A DNA stretch of 64,000 nucleotides from an uncultured Prevotellaceae bacterium (GTDB lineage: Bacteria > Bacteroidota > Bacteroidia > Bacteroidales > Bacteroidaceae), in the NCBI GenBank assembly GCA_902784615.1, contig CACZVN010000018.1, positions 1-64,000 on the forward strand, read 5' to 3'. Below the pieces are notes generated by a model. It did not search any database. It had not been told where the DNA came from and saw only the letters and a program-made list of their open reading frames with translations. A program made the position numbers and the translations under genes. Each line of letters opens with the position of its first letter. The stretch's first letter is position 1. Of this stretch, positions 27,214-36,249 are shown piece after piece.

Positions 27214-29700
27214 ATGAAGAAGATAACATTTTTGATCATACTTGGATTGTTGACAGGTCGGGTGGCGAAAGCCCAGTTGGTCATCAATGAACTCATGCAG
27301 TCGAACGTGGATTGCATCATGGATGAACTGAACGAGTTTCCAGACTCTTGGGTGGAACTGTATAATACAGGAAATACCGATATCAATATCAAAGACTATC
27401 GGGTGGGCATCAGTGACAAGGCAGATGAGGCATGGAGGCTGCCTGATGCCATTCTTGGCCCTAAGGAATTTGCCCTTGTCCTTTGCGATAAGGAGGCAAC
27501 GATCATGCATACTCACTTCCGCCTGGAGTCGGGTAAGGGCTGTAATGTGTATCTTTTCAAGGGTTCTAATATTATCGACAAGGTGACGGATCTGCCGAAA
27601 CAACCGGCTCCGAATATCGCTTATGGCCGGAAAGTTGACGGTGGCAATGAATGGGGCTATCAGTTGCACCCGACTCCACGTCAAGCCAACACTGGTGAAA
27701 CGACGGATAATATCCTTGGAGATCCCGTGTTCAGCGAATCAGGTCGAATTTTCACCCAGGGTTCTCCCCTTTCCCTGACGCTCTCTTTGCCAGAAGGCTC
27801 ACCCCAGGGTACAAAGATCCTCTACACCGTTGATGCTTCAGAGCCTACGAGTGAAAGTGCCATTTATGTGGGGCCCATCCCCATCTCTGCCACTACCATC
27901 GTCCGTGCCAAGCTCTTTTGCGACGGCTGGCTCTCACCGCGCTCAGTCACCCATAGCTATATTTTTCTTCCACGAGAACAGACGCTGCCAGTTGTCAGTA
28001 TCTCAACTGATACGAAATACTTGGCAAATCCTCAAATTGGTATCTATGTGGATGGCAGTTATCAGGGTGGCCATAGTAACTATGAGTTCAATTGGCGGCG
28101 TCCGATGAACATAGAACTTTTTGAAGAAGATGGCCAGACGTGTTCTATTAACCAGCTCTGCGAAGCTCGTATCATGGGTGAATCTTCCAGGAAATACACA
28201 CCGAAGTCCATGATCTTCTATGCCCATAAGCGGTTTGGCACGAAGCATTTCAACTATGAGTTCTTCCCAGACCAGAAGCCTGGTCTCGTTGAGCAGAAGT
28301 CGATCCTTCTGCGTAATGCTGGTGGCGACAACCCTTATCTCTATTTGCGGGATGCCCTTATCCAACGTGTCATGGGAACCTACACTGACATTGACTGGCA
28401 GCCCTGGCGACCTGCCATTATCTACCTCAACGGCACTTACTTGGGCATTATTAATATACGAGAACGGAGCACTGATGATTTCATCTGGGCCAACTATGAC
28501 AAGTTGGAAGATATTGACATGATAGAAAACTGGGCAGACGAAGATGATGAGTGGATTAATCAAGCGTGCGTGAAGGCAGGCGACAGGGAGAATCTGAACC
28601 AGTTCAAGAAGTTTTATAAACAGCGCGGACACACACGGGAGGAATATGAGAAATGGATGGATTGCGTGGAGTTTATCAATCTGATGGTGATGAACCTCTA
28701 TTTTGGCAATAAGGATTTTCCTGGTAATAATACGCTGATGTGGCGGCCGCGTGTAGAAGGCGGGCTCTGGCGTTTTGTGGCCAAAGATACAGACTGGGGA
28801 CTCGGACATGAGCAGTGGGCCTACCCAACCCTCCTCCCTAACAGGTGTCCTGCCTATGTCAACATGATTGATTATATCACCAATTATCATCAGGGTGACT
28901 ATTGGCCTAACAAGCCCAAATACACGGCATTGTTCAGGTATATGATGGAGGATCAGAGTCTTAATCATGAATTTGTCGATCGTTGTAGCATCTATATGGG
29001 CGATTTCCTGAATGAGAAGGGTGTGCGTGAGATATGGGATCCTATGTATGAAAAGATCAAGACAGAGCACTCTTATCACAGGCAGCTTTACCCAGAAGAG
29101 AGAGATTTCGACCTGGAATTGACGGATGCCCGCAGATGGCTGTCAGAGCGCACTGGTTATTTCTATGATCATCTGGCATTTTCTTATAACTTAGGCAATC
29201 CTATTCCTATGACTATCAATAAGTCTGTGGATGAGGCTTCGAAAATGACGGTCACTTTTAACCGTGTGAAACTATCGAAAGGTACTTTCGACGGCAAGTT
29301 CTTCAGGAATCATGTGGTAACCCTCGCCGGCATGGCTCCGGAAGGCAAAGAAATCACAGGGTGGAAGATGGTTACGGAATCAGACGGCGGTACAAAGGAG
29401 GATATCATTGAGGGCAGTTTGTTCTGGTTTGTTATGCCAAAATGTAACTCCGTGACCATCAATGCTATATTAAGCGATATCAATGGCATTAGCACACTAT
29501 CGTCTCCCAACTGGACATGGCAGCGCGAAGGCGATCGCCTTATCGTCTCAGATGTTCCAGTAGGTGTCAAGGTACAACTCTATGACCTGCGAGGCATGCT
29601 GATCAATTCCGTTGTTTCGGACGGAACGGAGATTATCGTTCCTTTGTCAACCAGTCAGTTATATATCCTGAAAATAGGGGATAAGACCGTCAAATTCTGA
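27214..29700 (+). CDS. Secreted CotH-kinase/lamin-tail domain protein
   Basis: 828 residues. Signal peptide ends in AKAQ. N-terminal lamin-tail domain (LVINELMQSN, SWVELYNTG), chitobiase-like Ig domain (GTKILYTVDASEPT), central CotH domain (RIMGESSRKYTPKSMIF, NAGGDNPYLYLRDALIQRVMG, FVAKDTDWGLGHE), and a C-terminal Ig/Por-like end (VQLYDLRGMLI). CotH proteins are atypical protein kinases in Bacillus spore coats; what the secreted Bacteroidetes versions phosphorylate, if anything, is unknown. It is in an apparent operon with a phosphate transporter (6-nt gap). Ends at a terminator. Confidence 0.82.
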   Translation: MKKITFLIILGLLTGRVAKAQLVINELMQSNVDCIMDELNEFPDSWVELYNTGNTDINIKDYRVGISDKADEAWRLPDAILGPKEFALVLCDKEATIMHTHFRLESGKGCNVYLFKGSNIIDKVTDLPKQPAPNIAYGRKVDGGNEWGYQLHPTPRQANTGETTDNILGDPVFSESGRIFTQGSPLSLTLSLPEGSPQGTKILYTVDASEPTSESAIYVGPIPISATTIVRAKLFCDGWLSPRSVTHSYIFLPREQTLPVVSISTDTKYLANPQIGIYVDGSYQGGHSNYEFNWRRPMNIELFEEDGQTCSINQLCEARIMGESSRKYTPKSMIFYAHKRFGTKHFNYEFFPDQKPGLVEQKSILLRNAGGDNPYLYLRDALIQRVMGTYTDIDWQPWRPAIIYLNGTYLGIINIRERSTDDFIWANYDKLEDIDMIENWADEDDEWINQACVKAGDRENLNQFKKFYKQRGHTREEYEKWMDCVEFINLMVMNLYFGNKDFPGNNTLMWRPRVEGGLWRFVAKDTDWGLGHEQWAYPTLLPNRCPAYVNMIDYITNYHQGDYWPNKPKYTALFRYMMEDQSLNHEFVDRCSIYMGDFLNEKGVREIWDPMYEKIKTEHSYHRQLYPEERDFDLELTDARRWLSERTGYFYDHLAFSYNLGNPIPMTINKSVDEASKMTVTFNRVKLSKGTFDGKFFRNHVVTLAGMAPEGKEITGWKMVTESDGGTKEDIIEGSLFWFVMPKCNSVTINAILSDINGISTLSSPNWTWQREGDRLIVSDVPVGVKVQLYDLRGMLINSVVSDGTEIIVPLSTSQLYILKIGDKTVKF

Positions 29701-29720
29701 GAATTGCAGGGATATAACCT

Positions 29721-29757
29721 AAAAAAGTGAGGAAACATGGTGTTTCTTCACTTTTTT
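29721..29757 (+). terminator. Terminator after the CotH gene
   Basis: 17-bp stem with one G-T pair, TGG loop, arms ending in A6/T6 runs, so usable in both directions. The next promoter's -7 box begins 5 nt later. Confidence 0.85.
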
Positions 29758-29761
29758 ATTG

Positions 29762-29769
29762 TACCTTTG
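29762..29769 (+). promoter_or_regulatory. Promoter -7 box of the thiamine-uptake operon
   Basis: TACCTTTG just upstream of the TPP riboswitch. No good TTTG at 20 nt; that place is taken by the terminator stem. Confidence 0.6.
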
Positions 29770-29793
29770 CAGCCGATTTGCAAAAAGCATATC

Positions 29794-29867
29794 AAGGGGT
29801 GCTGCCTGTTGGCGGCTGAGATGATACCCTTCTGAACCTGATACGGATAATGCCGGCGTAGGGATGG
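29794..29867 (+). ncRNA. TPP riboswitch (THI element)
   Basis: Contains the conserved blocks in order: AAGGGGTGC, GGCTGAGATGATACCC, GAACCTGATACGGATAATGC and GCGTAGGGATGG, which are the THI-box P2-P5 signatures. It precedes a TonB receptor and pnuT, a known Bacteroidetes arrangement for thiamine uptake. No terminator hairpin is obvious between it and the ATG at 29936, so control is probably at translation initiation. Confidence 0.95.
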
Positions 29868-29935
29868 ATAAGTATTCAAATCAACACGATGTCCCCTTTA
29901 CATTATTTAATTAATTAAAGGTACAAGTTAGTAGT

Positions 29936-32302
29936 ATGAAAAGAATTGTTTTAGGATTGGCTGCGCTGGTGTGCGTGGCGAGTATGAATGCACAAGGTAA
30001 CAAGGCTGCCCTCTATGACTCCACTCAGGTGGAGCAGTTGCAGGAGGTGGTCGTAAATGGTGTACGTGCGCAGAAGAACGCGCCTTATGCCATTGCCAAC
30101 ATCAAGAAACAGGAGTTGGATAATTTCTCGAAGACAGGTAAGGAACTGCCTTTCCTCTTCTCGCAGACACCGGGTGTGATAGCCTGGAGCGAGAACGGAC
30201 TTGGCACAGGAACCACCTATATGCGTATCCGTGGAGCTGGCGACTCGCGTATCAACGTGACGCTCGACGGTGTGCCCCTGAACTCACCAGAGGACCAGTG
30301 TGTGTTCTGGGCGAATATGAACAGCTATGGTTCACTGCTCGGCTCTGTGCAGATCCAGCGTGGCGTGGGTTCCTCAACCAATGGCGACGGTGCCTTTGGC
30401 GGTACGGTGGCTTTGGCATCGGCAACACCCTTGCAGGTGCCTGGTATCGAGGTGTCAGGTAGTTATGGCTCGTTTAATACTTATAACATCGGTGGTAAGT
30501 TCTCCACAGGGCTTCTGTGGAAGCACCTGATCTTCGACGGTGCCTATCACGAGACAAATACTGACGGTTTCATCCATGGCACAAGCGGACGAAGCGGAAG
30601 CTATTACGGTGGCCTTACCTGGTTGGGTGATAACTTCCAGATCCGCTATAAGAACATCGGTAACTTCGAGAAGACAGGTCAGGCATGGAATGGTGTGACG
30701 GCTGGCGACAATGATCTCTCACTGATGGACGGCACTTATGGTGCAAAGACGGGCATCAAGACCTATCAAGATATGTACGAAGTAGGGCTTGGCAAATATA
30801 ACTCGCTCTACGAGTATTTGACCTACGATGCCGACGGCAACTTCGCCAAGGATGCCAATGGTAACTATATCACCGCCCGCTATCAAATGGCCGACGGCAC
30901 CTATTGGGATAAGACCACTGATAACTTCTGGCAGAACCATAACATCCTTTCTGCAGCGTGGAACATCAGCGATCACTGGACAACAACGGCTTCGCTGCAC
31001 TACACCTATGGTTACGGCTACTATAACGAGTTTCGTCCGAACAACAAACTGAAGAAGTTTGGTTTGTCTTACGACGGCGTGAAGAAAACAGACTTCGTAC
31101 GTGAGAAGGGCCTTTCGCAGAATACCTATGGTCTCTTGTGGAATGCCAATTACAAAGATGAGTCATGGGATATCATTGGTGGTTTCTCTCTTCAGAATTT
31201 TGATGGTAATCACTTCGGCTATGTCACTTATATTGCCAATGAAGATGTGCGGAAGAAGTATCTGTCCAATGGCGACTATCAGTACTATGACTCCGATGCC
31301 CATAAGTTTGACGGCAATGTGTTCCTGAAGGCTGCCTACCATATCTCTGACCAGTGGGATGTGTTTGCCGATCTCCAATATCGTCACGTGGGCTACAAGA
31401 CAGACGGTATCAATGATAAGTTCTATGAGGAGGAGAGCGGCTACTACAACCAGAAACTTGACATTAACGAGAAGTATGACTTCCTGAATCCGAAGGCTGG
31501 TTTCTCTTGGAATCTCAACGGTCATCGTGTCTATGGCTCTGTGGCTCTGAGCCACCGTGAACCAGAACGTAACAACTTCACCGATAACGGCTCTTATCCT
31601 TTCCCGAAGGCAGAAAAACTGATGGATTACGAGTTGGGTTATACTTATAGTGTTGACATCTTCCGTCTGGGTGCCAACTTCTTCTATATGGATTATACTG
31701 ACCAGTTTGTGCAGACGGGTGAGGTAAGTGATATTGGTGAGAAACTAACGACAAACATCAAGGATTCTTATCGTACGGGTATTGAACTCCAGGCCGGTAT
31801 CGATCCTACTCCTTGGCTCACCATCGAAGGTAATGCCGCTTTCAGTAAGAATAAGATTAAGGACTTCGATGAGGTGGTCGAAGACTGGGACAACGGTTCA
31901 AAGACCATCCACTATGACAACTCAACACTTGCTTTTTCACCCTCAACCATCCTAAACGGCTTCTTAACACTTCATCACCAAGGCGTACAGGCCACATGGC
32001 ATACTAACTTTGTCAGTCGTCAGTACCTTGATAATACGGAGAACGCAGACCGCTCGCTGCCCTGTTACACGGTGTCGAACATCAGCCTGAGTTATACGCT
32101 GAGACCGAAGAAGGTAATGAAAGAGGCCATCTTCGGACTGAACTTCAACAATGTGTTTAATCGTCGTTATGCTGCCAGCGGCTGGGTATATTCCGCCATT
32201 TGTGAGAGTTATGGTCATCCCAATGATAACCGTTACTACCAGATTGGCTTCATCCCCATGGCTGGCTTTACGATGATGGGTAATGTGACGCTGCGCTTTT
32301 AA
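29936..32302 (+). CDS. TonB-dependent outer-membrane receptor for thiamine
   Basis: 788 residues. Signal peptide (ends SMNAQ), TonB-box-like LQEVVVNGVR, plug (FLFSQTPGVIAWSENGLG, YMRIRGAGDSRINVTLDGVPLN), and a barrel ending in aromatic VTLRF. It is not a SusC type: no STN or carboxypeptidase-like domain. Its place under a TPP riboswitch and before pnuT identifies it as the thiamine (or derivative) receptor (the Omr1-type role described for Bacteroidetes). pnuT follows after 30 nt. Confidence 0.9.
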   Translation: MKRIVLGLAALVCVASMNAQGNKAALYDSTQVEQLQEVVVNGVRAQKNAPYAIANIKKQELDNFSKTGKELPFLFSQTPGVIAWSENGLGTGTTYMRIRGAGDSRINVTLDGVPLNSPEDQCVFWANMNSYGSLLGSVQIQRGVGSSTNGDGAFGGTVALASATPLQVPGIEVSGSYGSFNTYNIGGKFSTGLLWKHLIFDGAYHETNTDGFIHGTSGRSGSYYGGLTWLGDNFQIRYKNIGNFEKTGQAWNGVTAGDNDLSLMDGTYGAKTGIKTYQDMYEVGLGKYNSLYEYLTYDADGNFAKDANGNYITARYQMADGTYWDKTTDNFWQNHNILSAAWNISDHWTTTASLHYTYGYGYYNEFRPNNKLKKFGLSYDGVKKTDFVREKGLSQNTYGLLWNANYKDESWDIIGGFSLQNFDGNHFGYVTYIANEDVRKKYLSNGDYQYYDSDAHKFDGNVFLKAAYHISDQWDVFADLQYRHVGYKTDGINDKFYEEESGYYNQKLDINEKYDFLNPKAGFSWNLNGHRVYGSVALSHREPERNNFTDNGSYPFPKAEKLMDYELGYTYSVDIFRLGANFFYMDYTDQFVQTGEVSDIGEKLTTNIKDSYRTGIELQAGIDPTPWLTIEGNAAFSKNKIKDFDEVVEDWDNGSKTIHYDNSTLAFSPSTILNGFLTLHHQGVQATWHTNFVSRQYLDNTENADRSLPCYTVSNISLSYTLRPKKVMKEAIFGLNFNNVFNRRYAASGWVYSAICESYGHPNDNRYYQIGFIPMAGFTMMGNVTLRF

Positions 32303-32332
32303 TGAGAAATTAGTAATGAGTAATTAGAAATT

Positions 32333-32944
32333 ATGATTACCTTTTTCGCGGAGCATTGGTTGGATATCGTGACGACCGTCTTAGGTCTGGCGTATATTCT
32401 GTTGGAGTATAAGGCCAGTGTCTGGATGTGGGTTGTGGGATTTCTGATGCAGGCTTTAGGTATCGTACTCTATTACCAGAAAGGACTCTATGCCGACTGC
32501 GGCATGGAGTTCTATTATCTGTCGATGACGGTCTATGGCTATTGGCGCTGGGTCTCAAAGGCTGGCTCACAGGGGGACGGTTCTTTCGTTGCGACAAAAA
32601 AAACATCCCACCTGCCCATCCGTCACTTCCCATCAAGGTTAGTACTACCGTGGACACTTCTAATCTTAGCTCTGTGGGGCATCATCTACTGGCTTCTCGT
32701 CACGTTTACCAATTCCAATGTGCCCCTTGCCGACAGTTTCACGACAGCTCTGAGTATCGTGGGTATTTGGGCTCTGGCGCATAAGTATCTGGAGCAATGG
32801 TTTATTTGGATTGCTGTCGATGTGGTGACGTGCATACTTTATTTCTATAAAGACATCCCCTTCAAGGCCAGTCTCTATGGCCTCTACGTCATCATTGCCA
32901 TCTTGGGCTGGTTCAAGTGGCGACGGATGATGACGTCTGCGTAA
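32333..32944 (+). CDS. pnuT: PnuT-type thiamine transporter (PnuC family)
   Basis: 203 residues, about 7 hydrophobic helices. PnuC-family tryptophans and motifs are visible (ASVWMWVVGFLMQALG, YYQKGLYADCGMEFYY, YGYWRW, WFIWIAVDVVTCILYFYKD). PnuC relatives take up nicotinamide riboside; the riboswitch context specifies thiamine. No thiamine pyrophosphokinase gene follows, although one is common in related loci. Confidence 0.88.
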   Translation: MITFFAEHWLDIVTTVLGLAYILLEYKASVWMWVVGFLMQALGIVLYYQKGLYADCGMEFYYLSMTVYGYWRWVSKAGSQGDGSFVATKKTSHLPIRHFPSRLVLPWTLLILALWGIIYWLLVTFTNSNVPLADSFTTALSIVGIWALAHKYLEQWFIWIAVDVVTCILYFYKDIPFKASLYGLYVIIAILGWFKWRRMMTSA

Positions 32945-32950
32945 AAAAGA

Positions 32951-32980
32951 GGGATCTGACGCTTCACAGCGTCAAATCCC
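32951..32980 (-). terminator. Terminator shared by pnuT and glnN
   Basis: 13-bp stem with one mismatch (GGGAT..GACGCT) and a 4-nt loop. The A6 run at 32943-32948 becomes the T-tract for minus-strand transcription from glnN. Confidence 0.8.
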
Positions 32981-33044
32981 CACGCAAACTTCAAACAACC
33001 AAAAAAAGAATTGTCTGAATTTCTATTATTGAAAGCTTGTTCTA

Positions 33045-35258
33045 TTATCTGATGAACAGCAGTTCACGATACTTCGGCAGTGGCCAGAGGGCGTCATCAA
33101 CGATCAACTCCAGTTTGTCGATCTCGTAGCGGATGGTATCGAGTTTCGGCTCCACCTTATCGTGATAGGCGATGGCTTTCTCGTGCTCGTCCTCAATCTT
33201 GTTGGCGAGTTTACGGGCATTGACGAGTTCCTCTACACCCTTCTCGATGGCAGAAGTGCGCTCGGCAATCTCCTCGATGATCTTGATGTTACGGGCGGAG
33301 AGCTTTTCTGCCTTATCAACAGGGAAGATAGCAGACATGTTCTCCACATTCTTCAGCAACTGACTCTGGTAGTTGGTGGCCACAGGAATAATGTGGTTCA
33401 TTGAGAGGTCACCCAGAACACGGGCCTCAATCTGGATCTTCTTGGTATAGGTCTCCCACTTCACTTCGTTGCGGGCCTCCAGTTCCTTCTTCGTCATCAC
33501 ACCTAGACTTTCGAACATGTCAATGCTCTCCTTGTCGAGGTAACGCTCGAAGATCTTTGGACAGCTCTTCTCAACGTCCAGACCACGCTTCTCTGCCTCG
33601 ATAACCCACTCGTCAGAGTAACCATTTCCGTCGAAGCGGATGGGCTTACAGGTCTTGATATCCTCACGCAGCACGTCGATGATAGCGTGGAACTTGGCGC
33701 TGTGCTCAGTACCTGCCAACTTCTTCTCGAAATCAGGAATGCGGGCATCCACACGCTTCTTGAAGTCAACCAGAGCCTCAGCAACAGCACTGTTCAGGGC
33801 GATCATAGCCGATGCGCAGTTGGCCTCAGAACCTACGGCACGGAATTCGAAGCGATTACCTGTGAAGGCGAATGGTGACGTGCGGTTACGGTCGGTATTG
33901 TCGATGAGCAACTCAGGAATCTCGGGGATATCCATCTTCATGCCCTGCTTGCCTGTCATGGCGAGGAAGTCTTTGTCGGCCTTCTCAATGTGGTCAAGCA
34001 ATTCGCTTACCTGTTTGCCGAGGAACGATGATACGATGGCGGGAGGAGCCTCGTTGGCACCCAGACGGTGGGCGTTGGTGGCACTCATGATAGAGGCCTT
34101 CAACAGTCCGTTGTGCTTATACACACCCATCAGTGTTTCCACGATGAACGTAGCGAAGCGCAGGTTAGCCTCAGGTGTCTTGCCAGGGGCATGCAGCAGA
34201 ATGCCGTTGTCAGTGCTCAGGCTCCAGTTGTTGTGCTTACCACTACCGTTGATGCCTGCGAAGGGCTTCTCGTGGAGCAGCACACGGAAACCATGCTTGC
34301 GGGCCACCTTCTTCATCAGTGACATCAGCATCATGTTATGATCGACAGCCAGGTTGGTCTCTTCAAAAATGGGAGCGAGTTCGAACTGGTTGGGTGCCAC
34401 TTCATTGTGACGAGTCTTACAGGGAACACCGAGTTCCAGAGCCTGTATCTCGAGGTCGCGCATGAAAGCGGCCACACGCTCAGGAATGCTTCCGAAGTAG
34501 TGGTCATCCATCTGCTGGTTCTTGGCAGAGTCGTGACCCATCAAGGTACGACCTGTCAACAGCAGGTCAGGACGGGCAGCGTAGAGACCCTCATCCACGA
34601 GGAAATACTCCTGCTCCCAGCCGAGGTTAGAAGTGACCTTCTTCACGGCGGGATCGAAATAGTGGCAGACATCAACGGCAGCCACGTTGACAGCGTGCAG
34701 GGCGCGCAGCAGCGGTGCCTTATAGTCGAGTGCCTCACCGCTATAAGAAATAAATACGGTGGGGATACAGAGTGTATCGTCAATGATGAACACTGGGCTT
34801 GTGGGATCCCAAGCAGAGTAACCACGGGCCTCAAAGGTCGAACGGATACCACCAGAGGGGAACGACGAGGCATCTGGCTCCTGCTGTACGAGCAATTTAC
34901 CAGTGAACTCCTCTACCATACCGCCCTTGCCATCGTGTTCGATGAAAGAGTCGTGCTTCTCGGCGGTTCCCTCCGTCAGAGGCTGGAACCAGTGTGTATA
35001 GTGGGTGACACCGTTCTCTACGGCCCACTGCTTCATACCAGCGGCTACTGCATCAGCGATGTCACGATCTAGACGGGCACCATTGTCCATCACGTCGATC
35101 ATCTTCTCATAAACCTGTTTCGGCAGGTACTTGTACATCTTCTCACGGTTGAAGACCTTCTTACCAAAATACTCGTAAGGTCTCTCACTTGGTGCTTTCA
35201 CGTCGAGCGGCTTTTTCTTGAAAGCCTCACCGACAACCTGAAATCTTAATGCTTCCAT
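33045..35258 (-). CDS. glnN: Glutamine synthetase type III
   Basis: 737 residues, the size of GSIII rather than GSI or GSII. Makes glutamine from glutamate, ammonia and ATP. Visible features: GSIII N-terminal region (THWFQPLTEGTAEKHD, SSFPSGGIRSTFEARGY), WEQEYFLVDE with metal-binding Glu, NEVAPNQFELAPIFEE, GINGSGKHNNWSL, and ENRTSPFAFTGNRFEFRA-like stretch (DRNRTSPFAFTGNRFEFRA). Monocistronic; promoter -7 box at 35319-35326 and a perfect operator-like palindrome at 35393-35429. Confidence 0.95.
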   Translation of the reverse strand: MEALRFQVVGEAFKKKPLDVKAPSERPYEYFGKKVFNREKMYKYLPKQVYEKMIDVMDNGARLDRDIADAVAAGMKQWAVENGVTHYTHWFQPLTEGTAEKHDSFIEHDGKGGMVEEFTGKLLVQQEPDASSFPSGGIRSTFEARGYSAWDPTSPVFIIDDTLCIPTVFISYSGEALDYKAPLLRALHAVNVAAVDVCHYFDPAVKKVTSNLGWEQEYFLVDEGLYAARPDLLLTGRTLMGHDSAKNQQMDDHYFGSIPERVAAFMRDLEIQALELGVPCKTRHNEVAPNQFELAPIFEETNLAVDHNMMLMSLMKKVARKHGFRVLLHEKPFAGINGSGKHNNWSLSTDNGILLHAPGKTPEANLRFATFIVETLMGVYKHNGLLKASIMSATNAHRLGANEAPPAIVSSFLGKQVSELLDHIEKADKDFLAMTGKQGMKMDIPEIPELLIDNTDRNRTSPFAFTGNRFEFRAVGSEANCASAMIALNSAVAEALVDFKKRVDARIPDFEKKLAGTEHSAKFHAIIDVLREDIKTCKPIRFDGNGYSDEWVIEAEKRGLDVEKSCPKIFERYLDKESIDMFESLGVMTKKELEARNEVKWETYTKKIQIEARVLGDLSMNHIIPVATNYQSQLLKNVENMSAIFPVDKAEKLSARNIKIIEEIAERTSAIEKGVEELVNARKLANKIEDEHEKAIAYHDKVEPKLDTIRYEIDKLELIVDDALWPLPKYRELLFIR

Positions 35259-35318
35259 AATCGTTCTTTTTTTGTGTTTGTTATACCTAATTACTTACAC
35301 TTTGCTTATAATTTGCTG

Positions 35319-35326
35319 CAAAGGTA
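35319..35326 (-). promoter_or_regulatory. glnN promoter -7 box
   Basis: TACCTTTG on the minus strand, preceded by AATGTCG, the same extension seen at gltB and glnK. Confidence 0.7.
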
Positions 35327-35392
35327 CGACATTTTGGAAGCAAAAGAAGATAATTAATGACAATATTTACCTTCTTTTTCTTTGAAAATAAC

Positions 35393-35429
35393 AAATTGTA
35401 AGGAATACACCGTGATTTACTTACAATTT
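35393..35429. promoter_or_regulatory. Nitrogen-operator candidate at glnN
   Basis: AAATTGTAAG (35393-35402), 17-nt spacer with CCGT, CTTACAATTT (35420-35429). Arms are perfect complements. Arm centres are 75 and 102 nt upstream of the glnN -7 box centre. Confidence 0.7.
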
Positions 35430-35463
35430 AAAACCAAATCAGGCCGATCTGCATATATTTTGG

Positions 35464-36249
35464 TTATTCATTCTTTTCTGTCATGTATTTCCAGTAACGG
35501 CGGGGCATGTCACTAAGCTGTTTACGGGGATTCATGCGCTCTTTGATGCAGATGGCCTTGAAGTAGGTGCGCCAGAGTTGCTGGAAGAGTTGGTCATTTT
35601 CGCTTAACACTTCATCATTAAGTTTGCCATTCGAAAGATCGAAAGGCACAACAGATTCATCCTCGAAGGTGATGCGGATAGGCTCGGCTGTGCCGTCGTA
35701 ATAATATCCGTAGTGACGCTTAGCATCGTAGATAAGCCATGGCTGATCATTGAAACGGTCTTGGAAGTGACTAATGATGAGCGGCAGAACGTTGTGGTCA
35801 GGTGAGACGACGGCGAGGTAGGTGCCGTCCTTTGCCTTCTGGAAACGGATGAACTGTTTCATACGCAGTTGCTCATGGAGCACGCGACGACAGGTATTGC
35901 GAACTTCCAGTACGTCGAGATCAGAGGCGTTGCGCTCTATTCCAGAACATTCTGGCTGACGGAATACCTTACATATAAAATTAAATAACGGCTGATTCAG
36001 TGCACGCTCTTCTGACAGCCAACTGATGGTGATCATGTGCAGACCGTCTTTGGAAAGGTACTTTTCCAATCCTTTCCAGACGCGCTCAGCCTTCTCGCTA
36101 TCTGTCATCACAACATATGGTTCGTTGGCAAATAAAGGCAGTTGTTCTCCTTTTGCCAGCAATGTCACATGTTGTTGGTGAAACGCAAAACTGTCGAACA
36201 CTGCCGTTAACAATCCGTCAAGAGTGCTGTCAAAGGTATAGACCGTCAT
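35464..36249 (-). CDS. Probable DNA metabolism protein (TIGR03915/DUF4130 family)
   Basis: 261 residues, no signal or membrane segment. Resembles the family always paired with a radical-SAM protein and linked to uracil-DNA-glycosylase-like functions. Recognisable parts: N-terminal YTFDSTLDGLLTAVFDSF, the middle region VLEVRNTCRRVLHEQLRMKQFIRFQKAKDG, and C-terminal WRTYFKAICIKERMNPRKQLSDMPRRYWKYMTE. Its ATG overlaps the stop of the radical-SAM gene (36246-36249), so the two are translated together. Biochemical activity is not established. Confidence 0.78.
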   Translation of the reverse strand: MTVYTFDSTLDGLLTAVFDSFAFHQQHVTLLAKGEQLPLFANEPYVVMTDSEKAERVWKGLEKYLSKDGLHMITISWLSEERALNQPLFNFICKVFRQPECSGIERNASDLDVLEVRNTCRRVLHEQLRMKQFIRFQKAKDGTYLAVVSPDHNVLPLIISHFQDRFNDQPWLIYDAKRHYGYYYDGTAEPIRITFEDESVVPFDLSNGKLNDEVLSENDQLFQQLWRTYFKAICIKERMNPRKQLSDMPRRYWKYMTEKNE

